This document shows, piece after piece, positions 1-9,350 of a stretch of DNA of 64,000 nucleotides. Position numbers and translations under genes: made by a program. The notes beneath the pieces were generated by a model. The model was not told the origin of the DNA, did not search any database, and saw nothing but the letters and a program-made list of their open reading frames with translations. The DNA lies in contig NZ_JBHSWH010000001.1 in the NCBI RefSeq assembly GCF_042661025.1, positions 3,100,001-3,164,000 of the forward strand, in the 5' to 3' direction. Every line of letters starts with the position of its first letter. Position 1 is the first letter of the stretch. This DNA comes from Flexivirga alba. GTDB taxonomy: Bacteria > Actinomycetota > Actinomycetes > Actinomycetales > Dermatophilaceae.

Positions 1-1828
1 GCAGCGGGCGGACCATTCCTTCGGTGACCGAGTCGGCCCGGACCGGGTCCTCAGTCGGGGCCGTGTGGTCGGCGCTGACCAGCAGGGTGGCCAGCACGCG
101 GCGCATCGGGTTGGCGAACGAGAACGAGGTGTAGCCGCCTTGTCGTTCGACCCCGGGCGAGCCCGAACTCCACACCGGTGCCTTCCGCACCCGCCACAGG
201 TCTCGCCCGGAGAACAGGACGGTGACTGCCAGCACGACCAGGCACATCAGCGGCAGTTCGATCCACAGCTTGCCTGGCGAGAGCGCGGAGAACCCGGAGT
301 ACACCGGTTGGATAACCCAGCCGGGTGCGTTGGCGGCGCGGGCGCTGTCGCCGACGAGCTGGCTCAGGCCGCGCGCGATGGCCGCGAATTCCCAGTGCGC
401 AGCGGCCGACACCGCCAAGCAGAGGAAGCACAACACGCCGACCGCGGTCCGGTAAACCCTTGAGATGTCGGTGCGTGGTGTGGCTTCGGTGCCGGCGGCG
501 TCGCCGTACGCGGTCAGGCCGACGACGCGCACGAAGGTCAGCCCGGCGACCCCAATGGTGAGGGCGACCAGCGACCCAGCGAAGGCCGCGCCGAGCTGGA
601 ACGCGAGCGAGTCGGTGCGGAATTGCTGCATCAGGGCTTGCAGGGTCAACCATTCGGAGGCGAAGCCTGCCGTCAACGGCATGCCGGCCAGGGTGAGTGC
701 GCCGATAGTCAACCCAATGCCTGCGGCGGGGAGTCTGCGCCCGATCCCGCGCAGCTCATCCAGGTCCAAGGTTCCGGCGTCGTCGTCGATGGCCATCGTC
801 GCGCAGAACAGCAGGGACTTGCCCAGGGAATGCGCGACGATTTGTGCGGTCGCCGCGACCAGGCCTGCGGCCGCGAGCCGGGGTTGTCCGGAGTTCGCGC
901 CGACCAGGCCCATCCCGAACCCGGCGGCGATGACTCCGGCGTTCTCCACACTCGACCAGGCGATCAGCCGGGCCAGGTTGTCGGCCACGGCCGCTTGCGC
1001 GATCCCGAGGATGGCGGTGATCCCGCCGATCAGCAACACCGTGGTGGCCAGCCACGCCGGTGGTGAGCCGAGCACCTGCAGGGTGCGCAACCACCCATAG
1101 AAGCCGGCGTTGACGGCTACCCCGGCCAGCAAGGCCCGGGCGGGGGCGGGGGCCGCGGTGTAGGTCGGTGGTAGCCAGATCTGCATCGGGATCAGCCCGA
1201 CCTTGCAGGCGAACCCGACCAGCAGCAGCAGGTATCCGATGTCGCGGGACGGGCCGGATGCGACGCTCGACCAGCTGGCCATGTCCAGCGAGCCGGAGCC
1301 GGTGGACAGCAGCAGCCCGCCGATCAGCAGGGCGGATCCGCTGATTTTGCCGAACGAGGCGGCACGGGTCGCGGCTGCTCCCCGGCCGGGTAGGTGCCGT
1401 TCCAGGTTGGTCAGCAAGTAGAAGGTGAAGGTGAGCCCTTCCCAGCCCAGCAGCAACGCGTACAGGTTCGCGGAGGTCAAGACCAGCAGCAGCGCACCCA
1501 ATAGCGCGGCGACCAGTGCTGGCAGCGACTGCTGCCCGGGCCGGCGGGAGGCGCCGGCTGCCAGGCACAGCGGGGCGGCGAGGCCGAAGCAGATCACCAG
1601 CATCATCCCGGACAGGTGATCAGCGGCCAGGGTGACCGGGGCGGGCGCGCCCCAGGGCAGCGACACCTGTTCGGCGTGGCCGGACAGGGCACGGCAGCCG
1701 GTGACGACGGTCAGCACGCTGGTCGCGGTCAGGATTACCCATCCGAGGTACTGGGTCCGGTGGTCGTCACGGCGGCGTAGGCAGGTGAGCGCGGCCAGGG
1801 CGAATCCGATCAGAGCGGCGACGATCAT
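1..1828 (-). CDS. HyfB/NuoL-like proton-channel subunit of hydrogenase-4-like complex (partial)
   Basis: Open from an ATG at 1828 to the left window edge with no stop (609 codons visible), so the C-terminus is missing. It reads as a multi-pass membrane protein of the NuoL/NuoM/MrpA antiporter family, matching hydrogenase-4 component B (Rv0083-like position). Visible family features are the acidic helix LLLGWEGLTF, the lysine-bearing stretch ACKVGLIPMQIWLPP and the second lysine segment AHSLGKSLLF. Its start overlaps the stop of the upstream NuoI/NuoB-like gene (ATGA), so it is the last visible gene of a coupled operon. Inferred role: ion translocation in the membrane arm of the complex. Antisense frames over the same interval are open but lack membrane-protein character. 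Confidence 0.85.
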   Translation of the reverse strand, partial: MIVAALIGFALAALTCLRRRDDHRTQYLGWVILTATSVLTVVTGCRALSGHAEQVSLPWGAPAPVTLAADHLSGMMLVICFGLAAPLCLAAGASRRPGQQSLPALVAALLGALLLVLTSANLYALLLGWEGLTFTFYLLTNLERHLPGRGAAATRAASFGKISGSALLIGGLLLSTGSGSLDMASWSSVASGPSRDIGYLLLLVGFACKVGLIPMQIWLPPTYTAAPAPARALLAGVAVNAGFYGWLRTLQVLGSPPAWLATTVLLIGGITAILGIAQAAVADNLARLIAWSSVENAGVIAAGFGMGLVGANSGQPRLAAAGLVAATAQIVAHSLGKSLLFCATMAIDDDAGTLDLDELRGIGRRLPAAGIGLTIGALTLAGMPLTAGFASEWLTLQALMQQFRTDSLAFQLGAAFAGSLVALTIGVAGLTFVRVVGLTAYGDAAGTEATPRTDISRVYRTAVGVLCFLCLAVSAAAHWEFAAIARGLSQLVGDSARAANAPGWVIQPVYSGFSALSPGKLWIELPLMCLVVLAVTVLFSGRDLWRVRKAPVWSSGSPGVERQGGYTSFSFANPMRRVLATLLVSADHTAPTEDPVRADSVTEGMVRPL

Positions 1829-2601
1829 GGCGCACCCGCCGGGAGGCGCCCGAGGGCGAGCAGGATGCCGTGCAGCAGCGCGAACGGTGGCGCGGGCGCG
1901 CCCGGGACGAACACGTCGACTTCGAGCAGCCGTGGTATGCCCATCCCGGGACCGACCAGTCCGCCGCTGATCGCGTCGGTGCCGGTGGCGATCACCACAA
2001 CCGGGTCGGGCATGGCGGCGCGGGTGCGGGCCAAAGGCAGGATCATGCCGGGGGCGCCGATGCCGGTGATCAGCAGGATGTCGGCGTGGCGCGGGCTGGC
2101 GGTGAAGAAGATGCCGAGGCGGTGCACGTCATAGACCGGGTTGAGCAAGGCGCGTACTTCCCATTCGTCGCTACCGTCCGAGCCGGCATCGACATGCCGG
2201 ATGTGCACCGAGCGCCGCAGCATCGCGGTCCGCTCTGCGACGTCGGCTCGTAGTCGCGGTACGTCGCCATCCGGTGGGGTGTCGGCGATGAGCATGTCGC
2301 GGTCGTCGCGGGCGACGTCGTTTCCGGGCTGCCAGGCGAACAGGTCGGGTCGCTGCTGGACGCACCGGCCGCAGGCGATGCACCGGCCGCGATCCAGGGT
2401 GATCGTGTCGTTGCCCGGGGCGAAGGTGATCGCGCCGGTCGGGCAGAGGCTTTCGATGGCGCCCGGGTCCGTGGTGATCGCACTGGCGCCGGTCGGGACG
2501 GGTGTGACGGGGAACTGGTCGAAGTAGGCGTCGCGGCGGCCTGGCCACGGTGTGGTGACCACGCCGTCGCGCAGGCCCCGCAGGAGCCAGGGCAGTCTCA
2601 C
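1825..2601 (-). CDS. NuoI/NuoB-like fused electron-transfer subunit (Rv0082-like)
   Basis: 258 aa. The N-terminal third is a ferredoxin-like domain with one complete 4Fe-4S ligand set: C53 in CPTGAI plus C74, C77 and C80 in CIACGRC. The fourth Cys of the second motif is Arg, so only one cluster is expected. The C-terminal part matches NuoB/HycG (ALLNPVYDVHRLGIFF, SPRHADILL, then MPDP and SGG). All NuoB cluster-N2 cysteines are absent: DAGSDGSDEWE replaces the CGSC region, GTDAISGG lacks its Cys, and VPGAPAPP replaces VPGCPP. The GTG start at 2601 overlaps the preceding stop. A longer frame upstream exists but is antisense-like and not conserved in character. Probably a structural or one-electron carrier subunit. 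Confidence 0.85.
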   Translation of the reverse strand: MRLPWLLRGLRDGVVTTPWPGRRDAYFDQFPVTPVPTGASAITTDPGAIESLCPTGAITFAPGNDTITLDRGRCIACGRCVQQRPDLFAWQPGNDVARDDRDMLIADTPPDGDVPRLRADVAERTAMLRRSVHIRHVDAGSDGSDEWEVRALLNPVYDVHRLGIFFTASPRHADILLITGIGAPGMILPLARTRAAMPDPVVVIATGTDAISGGLVGPGMGIPRLLEVDVFVPGAPAPPFALLHGILLALGRLPAGAP

Positions 2602-4100
2602 ATCGCCACCCCCGCGTAGCACAGCCCGAAGCTGGCTTCGATGAATCCGAGGTCGGTGAAGACGTCGCCGTGGAACACGTTGTGCATCAGCACCAGGTTG
2701 TGGAAGGACGCGCTGCGGGCGAAGCAACGCACCACCCGGCCAGCGTGCAGGGTGACGCTGTAGAGAATTTCACCGGCGGCGGATTCACTGACGCCGAGGT
2801 GGTGGCCGTCGGCCGATGGCACCGGAGCTCGCGCCGTGGGGTCGACATGGGCCAGTTGCTGGACGGCTTCCTGGATGAGTTCGCTGGACTGGGCCAGTTC
2901 AGTTTCGCGGACGCGCAGTCGTCCGAGCGCGTCGGTCAGGGTGCTGCTCGCGGGCACGAACGGGGTCAGGTCCGGATAGGCGTCATACGGTCGCCAGACC
3001 CGGGCATCCAGTTCCACGCCGCTGCCGCGCCCGACCGGGCCGAGGGCGCCGTGCCGGTGGGCCAGTCCCGCGTCCAGACGGCCGGTGGTGCGTAACCGGT
3101 CCAGGAACGAGGCGGAGCCGTTCAGAGCGCGCAGGTCGTCGGCGATGCGCGCCTGCAGGGTTCGAATGCGGTACCTGAGCTGTGCGGGGTCGGTGCGCAG
3201 CGCCGCGCGCACGCCGCCGGGCACGACCTGACCCCGGCCGAACCGGCTGCCTGTCGCGTCCGACATCAGCCGCATCACTTGTTCCTTGTGCAGCCCGAAA
3301 CGTGCTGTGCCCACTGCTAATCCGGCGCAGTCGCACAATTGCGTCACCACGTCCAGATGGTTGGCCATGCGTTCCAGCTCGGCTACCACCACGCGTTGCA
3401 GCCTGGCCGCGGCGGGCACCGTGACGTCGGTTGCGGTTTCCACGGCGTGCACGAACGCCAGGGCGTGCGCGACCGAGTGCACCCCTTCGACCCGTTCGGC
3501 GACCAGCACCGCGTCATCGACGGTGCGTTGCTCGAACCGTTTCGCGATCTGCCGGTGCTTGTAGTGCGGGCGCAGGTTGATCCGCAAAATGTCCTCACCG
3601 CCGGTCTCCAGGAGCAGTTCCAGCGACTCCAGCACCCCGGAGCGGACCGGCCCGAACGGCAGGGTGAACACGCCACGGCCGGTCACGTCCACCGGGCCAA
3701 TGTGCTCCGCGCCAGGAACCGCATCGTGGTCCCTGGCGGGCAGGTCGCTGCCGGGACGCACCGGCCCGAGATCGTCCAGCTGCGGCGCGAGTAGGGGGTC
3801 CAGGCGCGGGTGCCCCGCCGGCTCCACCCCGGACAGGTCGTGCAGGGCACGCTCGTACCAGAACGCGGCGGGCACCTGCGGGGTGAGCGCGTCGTAGCGC
3901 AGCTCCCGGGGAACCGGTGCCCGCAGGATGAGGAAGCCATCATCACGGCCGATGATCGCGACCAGCTCCGGGTGGCCGTTTTCCTCGGTGGCGTACAGGC
4001 CGGCCAGCCGGCCCGGCGACACGCACGCGGCCGTGACCCTACGGTGCAACTCCGCCGCGGTGGCACAGTGCACGGTCTCGTCCTGCTCAACCTGCTCCAT
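2598..4100 (-). CDS. hycE: HycE-like large subunit (NuoC/NuoD fusion) without NiFe ligands
   Basis: About 500 aa. Residues 1-130 resemble NuoC (30 kDa subunit) and the rest NuoD / group-4 hydrogenase large subunit (GPVRSGVLES, HYKHRQIAKRFE, ARLQRVVVAELERMANHLDV, FGLHKEQVMRLM, PYDAYPDL). The two Cys pairs that bind NiFe in true hydrogenases are missing: the N-terminal motif is ERVEGVHSVAH (about 202-212) and the C-terminal one is SFGLCYAGVAM, with a single Cys. So this is not a hydrogen-active subunit as read. ATG 4100 is preceded by a G-rich Shine-Dalgarno; GTG 4106 is an alternative. It overlaps the end of the preceding antiporter gene. Confidence 0.88.
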   Translation of the reverse strand: MEQVEQDETVHCATAAELHRRVTAACVSPGRLAGLYATEENGHPELVAIIGRDDGFLILRAPVPRELRYDALTPQVPAAFWYERALHDLSGVEPAGHPRLDPLLAPQLDDLGPVRPGSDLPARDHDAVPGAEHIGPVDVTGRGVFTLPFGPVRSGVLESLELLLETGGEDILRINLRPHYKHRQIAKRFEQRTVDDAVLVAERVEGVHSVAHALAFVHAVETATDVTVPAAARLQRVVVAELERMANHLDVVTQLCDCAGLAVGTARFGLHKEQVMRLMSDATGSRFGRGQVVPGGVRAALRTDPAQLRYRIRTLQARIADDLRALNGSASFLDRLRTTGRLDAGLAHRHGALGPVGRGSGVELDARVWRPYDAYPDLTPFVPASSTLTDALGRLRVRETELAQSSELIQEAVQQLAHVDPTARAPVPSADGHHLGVSESAAGEILYSVTLHAGRVVRCFARSASFHNLVLMHNVFHGDVFTDLGFIEASFGLCYAGVAM

Positions 4101-5568
4101 GGCCACCCCCGGTCAGCTCGAACGCGGCGTTGTGCAACACCGTGGCCACCGGCCCGGGGACCCACACGCCGATCAGCAACAGAGCCAGCACGCACGCCAC
4201 CGCCGGCACCACCATGAGAGCGTTCGCCTCATGCCGGGTGCTGGTCGCGTCGGCCGGTCCGGAGGCCACCGACCGGGTGGTGGTGGCGGCCAGCCCGATG
4301 AATGCCCCCGTGACCAGGACCACCAGGAGCGCGGCGCTGGCCGTGTGGTGTGCGCTGAATCCGCCTTGGATCACGAGGAATTCGCTGCGGAAGATGCCGA
4401 ACGGTGGCATCCCGCACAGGGCGAAGATCGCGATCACGAACACCGAAGCGGTCCATGGCATGCGTTCGAACGCGCCGTGGATGCGGGCGAGTCTTTTGGT
4501 GCCGAAGCCTTGGACGATCGCGCCGGCCGACAAGAATGCGCCGCCTTTGCCGGCGGCGTGGACCAAGACGTGCAGCATGACCCCGAACAGTGCGATCGGG
4601 TTACCGAAGCTGACCCCGATCGCCAGGATGCCCATGTGCTCGACGCTCGAATAGGCCAGCAGCCGCTTGAGATTGCGTTGGTCGAGCAGGTACAGCGCGG
4701 CGAGCAACAGGGTCAGGACCCCGAACACCAGGAGGACTCCGCCCGCGAAGCCGGCACCGACCGCGGCTGCCGTGACCTGGTAGAACCGCAGGATCGCGTA
4801 GAAGCTGACTGCCAGCAACGATCCGGACAACAACGCGGACAGCGGCGTTGGCGCCTCGGCGTGTGCGTCCGGTAACCAGGTGTGCACCGGAAAGAGTCCG
4901 ACCTTGGTGCCGAAGCCGATCACGGCCAGCACGAACGCGAGCCGCACCGGGGTGGCGGGCAATTGCCCGGCGTGCGCGAGCAACTGCGGGAACGACAGGT
5001 CATAGGACTCGCCCAACACCTGGGCTCCGGCGTAATACATGAATATCGTTGCCAGCAGGGCGATCCCGAGGCCGCAGGATGCGATGAGCACGTATTTCCA
5101 GGCCGCCTCGGCAGCCGCTTCGGTGTCATCGATGGCGACCAGGACGGCCGAGACGATGGTGGTGACTTCGACACCGACCCACACCAGGGCCAGTCCGTTG
5201 ACCGACGGCGCGAACAGCATCGCCCACACGAACAGGTTGATCCCCAGCAAGAATCGGCGCTGATACCGCAGCCCGGCGCGTGGGGTGCGCTGCGCCAGTT
5301 CGGCGCGCAGGTATCCGGCGGTGTAGACCGCGACCACGGCATACAGGAACGACGTCCCGAGCAGGAACACCATGGACACCGCATCCACCCGCAGAAACCC
5401 GACGCCGATGGCGCCCCGCCCGACCGAGGTCCACATCGACGCCACCAGCGCGCACGAGGCCAGACCGGCGGCGATGGTGACCGCGTGCCCGGCCCACCCA
5501 CGCAGCGTGGCAGAGAGGCCGGCCGCGGCCAGCGGTATCAGCAGCAACGCGATCAGGCACCCGGTCAT
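4087..5568 (-). CDS. hycQ: HycQ/HyfF-like (NuoN/NuoM-type) membrane subunit
   Basis: 493 aa hydrophobic protein of the NADH-quinone oxidoreductase M/N/L family. Features: membrane acidic motif VWVGVEVTTI, the lysine segment IGFGTKVGLFPVHTWLPDAH, PTPLSALLSG and the later HAAGKGGAFLSAGAI lysine helix. These are the residues that form the half-channels in complex I antiporter subunits, so proton or sodium translocation is likely. One base separates its start from the previous stop, and its end overlaps the start of the HycE-like gene. Fourth gene from the left in the six-gene operon and equivalent to Rv0086 in gene order. Confidence 0.88.
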   Translation of the reverse strand: MTGCLIALLLIPLAAAGLSATLRGWAGHAVTIAAGLASCALVASMWTSVGRGAIGVGFLRVDAVSMVFLLGTSFLYAVVAVYTAGYLRAELAQRTPRAGLRYQRRFLLGINLFVWAMLFAPSVNGLALVWVGVEVTTIVSAVLVAIDDTEAAAEAAWKYVLIASCGLGIALLATIFMYYAGAQVLGESYDLSFPQLLAHAGQLPATPVRLAFVLAVIGFGTKVGLFPVHTWLPDAHAEAPTPLSALLSGSLLAVSFYAILRFYQVTAAAVGAGFAGGVLLVFGVLTLLLAALYLLDQRNLKRLLAYSSVEHMGILAIGVSFGNPIALFGVMLHVLVHAAGKGGAFLSAGAIVQGFGTKRLARIHGAFERMPWTASVFVIAIFALCGMPPFGIFRSEFLVIQGGFSAHHTASAALLVVLVTGAFIGLAATTTRSVASGPADATSTRHEANALMVVPAVACVLALLLIGVWVPGPVATVLHNAAFELTGGGHGAG

Positions 5569-5569
5569 G

Positions 5570-6259
5570 TCAGTCCCGCAGCGAGGTCAGGTCGGCGGTG
5601 GACAACGACTCCGCGTGCCGGTGGTGGGTGCGCATCAGGATCCCGAAGACCACCACGGCCACCAGCAGGTCGAACAGGAACGCCACCTCCAGGATCAGCG
5701 GCATCCCGGCCGCGACAACGAGACTGGCCAGCGAGACACCGTTCTCCAGGGAGAAGAACCCGATGGACTGGCTGATCACGTCCCGGCGCACGATCATCAG
5801 CACGAACGAGACCAGCACCACCGCAACCGCCAGGCTCAACGCGGCACTGGGCAGCACGGGCGAATGAATGTGCAACGCGCCGACGGCAAAGAACCCGAAC
5901 GTGGCGACGCCGATGGACACGATCACCTCGCTGGCCACCCCTAGGACGCCGCTGCCGGCGATCTCGGTCGCCGAGTCACGCATCATCCGAGAGATCACCC
6001 ACGGCACCAGCACCGCTTTGAGCGCGAACGAAATCACCGCCAGCACATACAGTTCGGGCAGGGACCGGCCGTGCGCGATAACCGCGGCCAGGATGCTGAC
6101 AACGGTCGACTGCGCCGCGTACAACCGGACCTGCGCGCGCAGTAGGGCAGAGCGCAGCATCAGGAATTCCAGCAGCAGCACGATCATGGCGATCGTGCTG
6201 GCCGTCCCTTCAAAGACTGTCGGCGCCATCACGACACCGGTGCTGCCGGTGAGGCACAT
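5570..6259 (-). CDS. hycP: HycP/HyfE-like (NuoK-type) membrane subunit
   Basis: 229 aa with about six hydrophobic segments, matching hydrogenase-4 component E (HyfE/HycP), the long relative of NuoK. The ATG at 6259 overlaps the TGA of the NuoH-like gene before it. The family has no catalytic motif; it is a membrane-arm subunit next to the NuoH-like anchor. The C-terminus ends in a soluble stretch after the last helix (MRTHHRHAESL). Assigned by hydrophobic profile, size and fixed position between the HycD-like and HycQ-like genes. Confidence 0.8.
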   Translation of the reverse strand: MCLTGSTGVVMAPTVFEGTASTIAMIVLLLEFLMLRSALLRAQVRLYAAQSTVVSILAAVIAHGRSLPELYVLAVISFALKAVLVPWVISRMMRDSATEIAGSGVLGVASEVIVSIGVATFGFFAVGALHIHSPVLPSAALSLAVAVVLVSFVLMIVRRDVISQSIGFFSLENGVSLASLVVAAGMPLILEVAFLFDLLVAVVVFGILMRTHHRHAESLSTADLTSLRD

Positions 6260-7218
6260 CAGCCACCGCCCAGGAACAGGGTGCAGACAGCGAAGATCGC
6301 CAGCAGGAATGCGGCGGCGGCGAATTCGGTGATCTTGAACAGCCGCAGTTTGGCGAAGCTGTTGTCCAGGGCGGCGATCAGCAGACCCAGTAGCACCGAC
6401 TTGCCGATCAGTGCGCCGGCGGCGCCGAGCACCGGCAGAAGATGGGTGCCCGATGACATGCCCCAGGGCGCGGCGAAGATGTTCAGCAGGATGGTGAACA
6501 ACACCAGCTGTTTGATCATCGAGCCCCAGTGCAACAACGCCAGATAGGGGCCGGAGTGCTCGAACGGGCGGGCGGTCTCGATCATCCCGAGCTCGTTGGT
6601 GCCGGTATGGGTCTCGATCGGGATGCGGGCGGTCTCGTACAAGATCACCATCAGCAGCGCCCCGGTCGCCAGCAGGTGCGAGGGGCGCACGACTTGGGCC
6701 GGGCCGCTGCGCACGGTCTCTCCGAGCGCGTACGGCAGATCGGTGGCGGTCACCGCGGCGACCGTGAAAAACACCATCAGCAAGACCGGTTCGGTGATGG
6801 CGCCGAATGTCTTGGCGCGACTGGCGCCCAGTTGCGCGTACGGGTCGCCGGTCTCGGTCGCGGCGACCGCCACCAGGAAGCTGGCAAACGACAGCAGGAA
6901 GCCGCCGCCGAGGATGTCGCCCATGGTCGCCAACGGCAGCGGATAGGTGGTCAGCACCGGGATGAGCATCGGCACCGTCAGGTAGCTGGCGATGGCGATC
7001 ACCGGTGCCGCCAGGAACAACCAGCCGGACCCGATGGGTGCTACGGATTCCTTGCGGAACATTTTGTGCAGGTCGTAGAACGGTTGCAGCACCCGAGGTC
7101 CCCGTCGCCCCTGCATCCGGGCCTCGACCGTGGCGATCACGCCGCTGACGACGGGCGCGCCGAGACCGACGGTGAGGACTTGACCCGCCTGAATCGCCGA
7201 CAGCGGGAGGCCGCTCAT
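6259..7218 (-). CDS. hycD: HycD/HyfC-like (NuoH-type) membrane anchor, first gene of operon
   Basis: 319 aa from ATG 7218. NuoH/HycD features: GVIATVEARMQGRRGPRVLQ near the N-terminus (the E-R-R-GP quinone/anchor loop), YDLHKMFRKE, then GTNELGMIE and ARPFEHSGPYLALLHWG in the middle loops. In complex I and membrane hydrogenases this subunit links the peripheral arm to the membrane arm. A longer in-frame start at 7419 exists, but the added 67 residues are Pro/Arg/Ala-rich and unlike the family, so the shorter start is used. It opens the minus-strand operon; the 240 bases upstream, shared with a divergent phosphatase gene, show no operator I can name. Confidence 0.88.
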   Translation of the reverse strand: MSGLPLSAIQAGQVLTVGLGAPVVSGVIATVEARMQGRRGPRVLQPFYDLHKMFRKESVAPIGSGWLFLAAPVIAIASYLTVPMLIPVLTTYPLPLATMGDILGGGFLLSFASFLVAVAATETGDPYAQLGASRAKTFGAITEPVLLMVFFTVAAVTATDLPYALGETVRSGPAQVVRPSHLLATGALLMVILYETARIPIETHTGTNELGMIETARPFEHSGPYLALLHWGSMIKQLVLFTILLNIFAAPWGMSSGTHLLPVLGAAGALIGKSVLLGLLIAALDNSFAKLRLFKITEFAAAAFLLAIFAVCTLFLGGG

Positions 7219-7457
7219 GCTCGGCGGGACGCGATCAGGGCAATTGGGCGCACCACACCTCCCAGCAGCAGCTTGGAAGGGGCTATTAGCCGGGTCGGCG
7301 GTTCGGGCCGCGGGCCCAGGCGAGCTCCATCGCCCTTCGGTGCGGGCCCCATGCAAGCAGCGGCGCCACCGCCGGTCAAGTACTTCCGTCGGCGCGTCGG
7401 TCGGCGTACGGTGCTGCACGCCAACGCTGATCGCAAGGCAGGACGGAACCAGGTGTG

Positions 7458-8042
7458 ATGGCTGAGTCGAAGGATGAATGGTGCCGCCTCATCCTGGCCC
7501 GGCACGGGCAAACCGTGCTGAACGCCAACGGTGAGTTGCGCGGGCACCTGGACCCGGACCTGGACGACGTGGGCCGGCGGCAGGTCGCGGCCCTCGCCGA
7601 AGCGCTCAGTGTGTATGACGTGCAGGTAGTGCGACACAGTCCCTTGCTGCGGGCACGCCGCACAGCCGAAGCGATCGCCGCCGCCGCCGACACCACCGCC
7701 GAAGCCGACGAGCGGCTGATGGACCGCGACTACGGGCAGTGGGCCGGCCACCCCAAGGCCGCAGTGATCGCCCAGTGGGGGTCGCTGGACGCGGCCCCCG
7801 GTGTGGAGCCCGCCGAGGATGTTCTCGCCCGCGCTGCTGCCGCGCTGGACGCGTATGCCGACCAGCCAGGGGTGGTGCTGGTCGCCCACGACGCGGTCAA
7901 CCAACTGCTGCTGGGCCACCTGGACACGTCCCTGACCGTACCGCCGCGACAGCGAACCGCCTGCTGGAACGTGTTGCAACACAACAAGACTCAGGGATGG
8001 CGCATCCTGGAGATGGACAAGGTGGCCGCAGCCGACAGTTGA
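7458..8042 (+). CDS. Histidine phosphatase (phosphoglycerate-mutase-like) family protein
   Basis: 194 aa from ATG 7458 (GTG 7455 is possible), preceded by a weak AGG. It has the LARHGQT catalytic histidine motif near residue 17, a downstream Arg in SPLLRARRTAEAI, the acidic ERLMDRDYG region and the second catalytic His in VLVAHDAVNQLLL. This is a small cytosolic branch-2 type phosphatase; substrate cannot be read from sequence. It is divergent from the hyc-like operon and converges with the enolase gene, 27 bases away. Confidence 0.85.
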   Translation: MAESKDEWCRLILARHGQTVLNANGELRGHLDPDLDDVGRRQVAALAEALSVYDVQVVRHSPLLRARRTAEAIAAAADTTAEADERLMDRDYGQWAGHPKAAVIAQWGSLDAAPGVEPAEDVLARAAAALDAYADQPGVVLVAHDAVNQLLLGHLDTSLTVPPRQRTACWNVLQHNKTQGWRILEMDKVAAADS

Positions 8043-8069
8043 GTCCCGTTGAGTGACTGCCATCGCTGT

Positions 8070-9350
8070 TCAGTCCGCCCACCAATGGGCATACCGCAAC
8101 TCGGGATGCAACTTCTGCAGCCGGGTAAGCCGGTTGTACTTGGCTACCCGCTCACCCCGGGCGGGCGCGCCCGCTTTGAGCTGGCCGGTCCCGGCGCCCA
8201 CGGCCAGGTCAGCGATGAACGTGTCCAGTGTTTCCCCGGACCGGTGCGACACCATGGTGCGGAATCCCACCTCCTGTGCGGCCCGTAACGCCTCAAGCGT
8301 CTGGGTGACCGTGCCGACCTGATTCGGTTTGATCAGTGCGGCGTTCGCGATCCCCTCCTTGGCGCCGACACGGATGCGCTGCGCGTCGGTGACGAAGATG
8401 TCATCACCCAGGATCTGCACCGTCGAGCCCAGCCGATCCACGATGTCGCGCCACGCGTCCCGGTCCGACTCATCGAACGGGTCCTCGATGCTCCAGATCG
8501 GATAGTTCGCCGCCAGGTGGACATACCGCTCCAGCAGGTCGTCGGCGGACCGCCAGCGGCCGTGTAGCCGGTAGTACTTACCGTCATAGAAGCTATTCGC
8601 TGCGGCGTCCAGCGCCAGCCGGACGTTAAGTCCCGGTGACAGGCCGGCGCGTTCGATACTCCGGACCAAAACGTCCAGCACCTGGTTCTCGTCGTCGGTG
8701 TCCGGGGCGAACCCGCCCTCGTCGCCGACGCCAAGCGCGCCGAACCGGGACCGCAGCTCGCTCTCCAGCGCGGCGTAAATCTCGGCACCCATCTGGATGG
8801 CATCGGAGATGGTCCTCGCCCCGGTGGGGGCGATGAGGAACTCCTGGAACGCCAGATCATTGGCGGCGTGCGCGCCACCGTTGACCACGTTGAAGTGCGG
8901 CACCGGCATCACCGGTGTCGTTCCCAACTGCTCGGATACCCACTGGTGCAACGGGATTCGTTGCTGGTGCGCGAACGCGCGGGCGCAGGCGATGGAGACC
9001 GCGACCGCGGTGTTGGCGCCGATCTTCGCGAAATTTCCGGTGCCGTCCAATGCGGCGAGTGTGCCATCGATCTGATCCAGGGTCGTCCAGGCCTTCTCGG
9101 TCAGGACCGGCTCGATCTGACTGTCGACGAACGTCATTGCCTTGGTGACGCCGAGCCCGCGAAAGTCGGTGCCGCCGTCGCGCAGTTCACGCGCTTCGTG
9201 CTCGCCAGTCGAGGCGCCCGACGGTGCGCTGCCGAAGAAGCTCAGCCCGTCGGCGGTGACCACCTCGACCTGCAGAGTGGGATGGCCGCGAGAGTCCAGA
9301 ATCTGCTCCGCGCTGACACCGGTGAGTCGCACGTCCTGGTTCGTTGTCAT
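8070..9350 (-). CDS. eno: Enolase, divergent copy
   Basis: 426 aa, normal length. Active-site elements are present: GASTGEHEA loop, GGAHAAND (catalytic His), VGDEGGFAP, metal ligands in LALDAAANSF, SIEDPFDE and LGDDIFVTD, the catalytic Lys in LIKPNQVGTV and SHRSGET. One change stands out: SHRSGETLDT where bacterial enolases usually have SHRSGETEDT. It converts 2-phosphoglycerate to phosphoenolpyruvate. It overlaps the preceding MutS-family gene by ATGA, so it is the last gene of a three-gene operon with two MutS-like ATPases. This context, and the sequence changes, suggest a specialised paralogue rather than the housekeeping glycolytic gene; the latter is not in the window. Confidence 0.9.
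   Translation of the reverse strand: MTTNQDVRLTGVSAEQILDSRGHPTLQVEVVTADGLSFFGSAPSGASTGEHEARELRDGGTDFRGLGVTKAMTFVDSQIEPVLTEKAWTTLDQIDGTLAALDGTGNFAKIGANTAVAVSIACARAFAHQQRIPLHQWVSEQLGTTPVMPVPHFNVVNGGAHAANDLAFQEFLIAPTGARTISDAIQMGAEIYAALESELRSRFGALGVGDEGGFAPDTDDENQVLDVLVRSIERAGLSPGLNVRLALDAAANSFYDGKYYRLHGRWRSADDLLERYVHLAANYPIWSIEDPFDESDRDAWRDIVDRLGSTVQILGDDIFVTDAQRIRVGAKEGIANAALIKPNQVGTVTQTLEALRAAQEVGFRTMVSHRSGETLDTFIADLAVGAGTGQLKAGAPARGERVAKYNRLTRLQKLHPELRYAHWWAD

Noticed and set aside
756..1568. Long minus-strand Arg/Pro-rich open frame inside the HyfB-like gene
   Set aside because: It is an off-frame shadow; the true frame in this interval is the uninterrupted membrane protein that runs off the left edge.
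2598..4106. Functional NiFe hydrogenase large subunit
   Set aside because: Both NiFe-binding Cys pairs are missing and no maturation genes are in the window.
3928..5944. Long plus-strand frames opposite the hyc-like genes
   Set aside because: Antisense shadows of high-GC membrane genes; Gln/Arg/His-rich, no family character, no ribosome sites.
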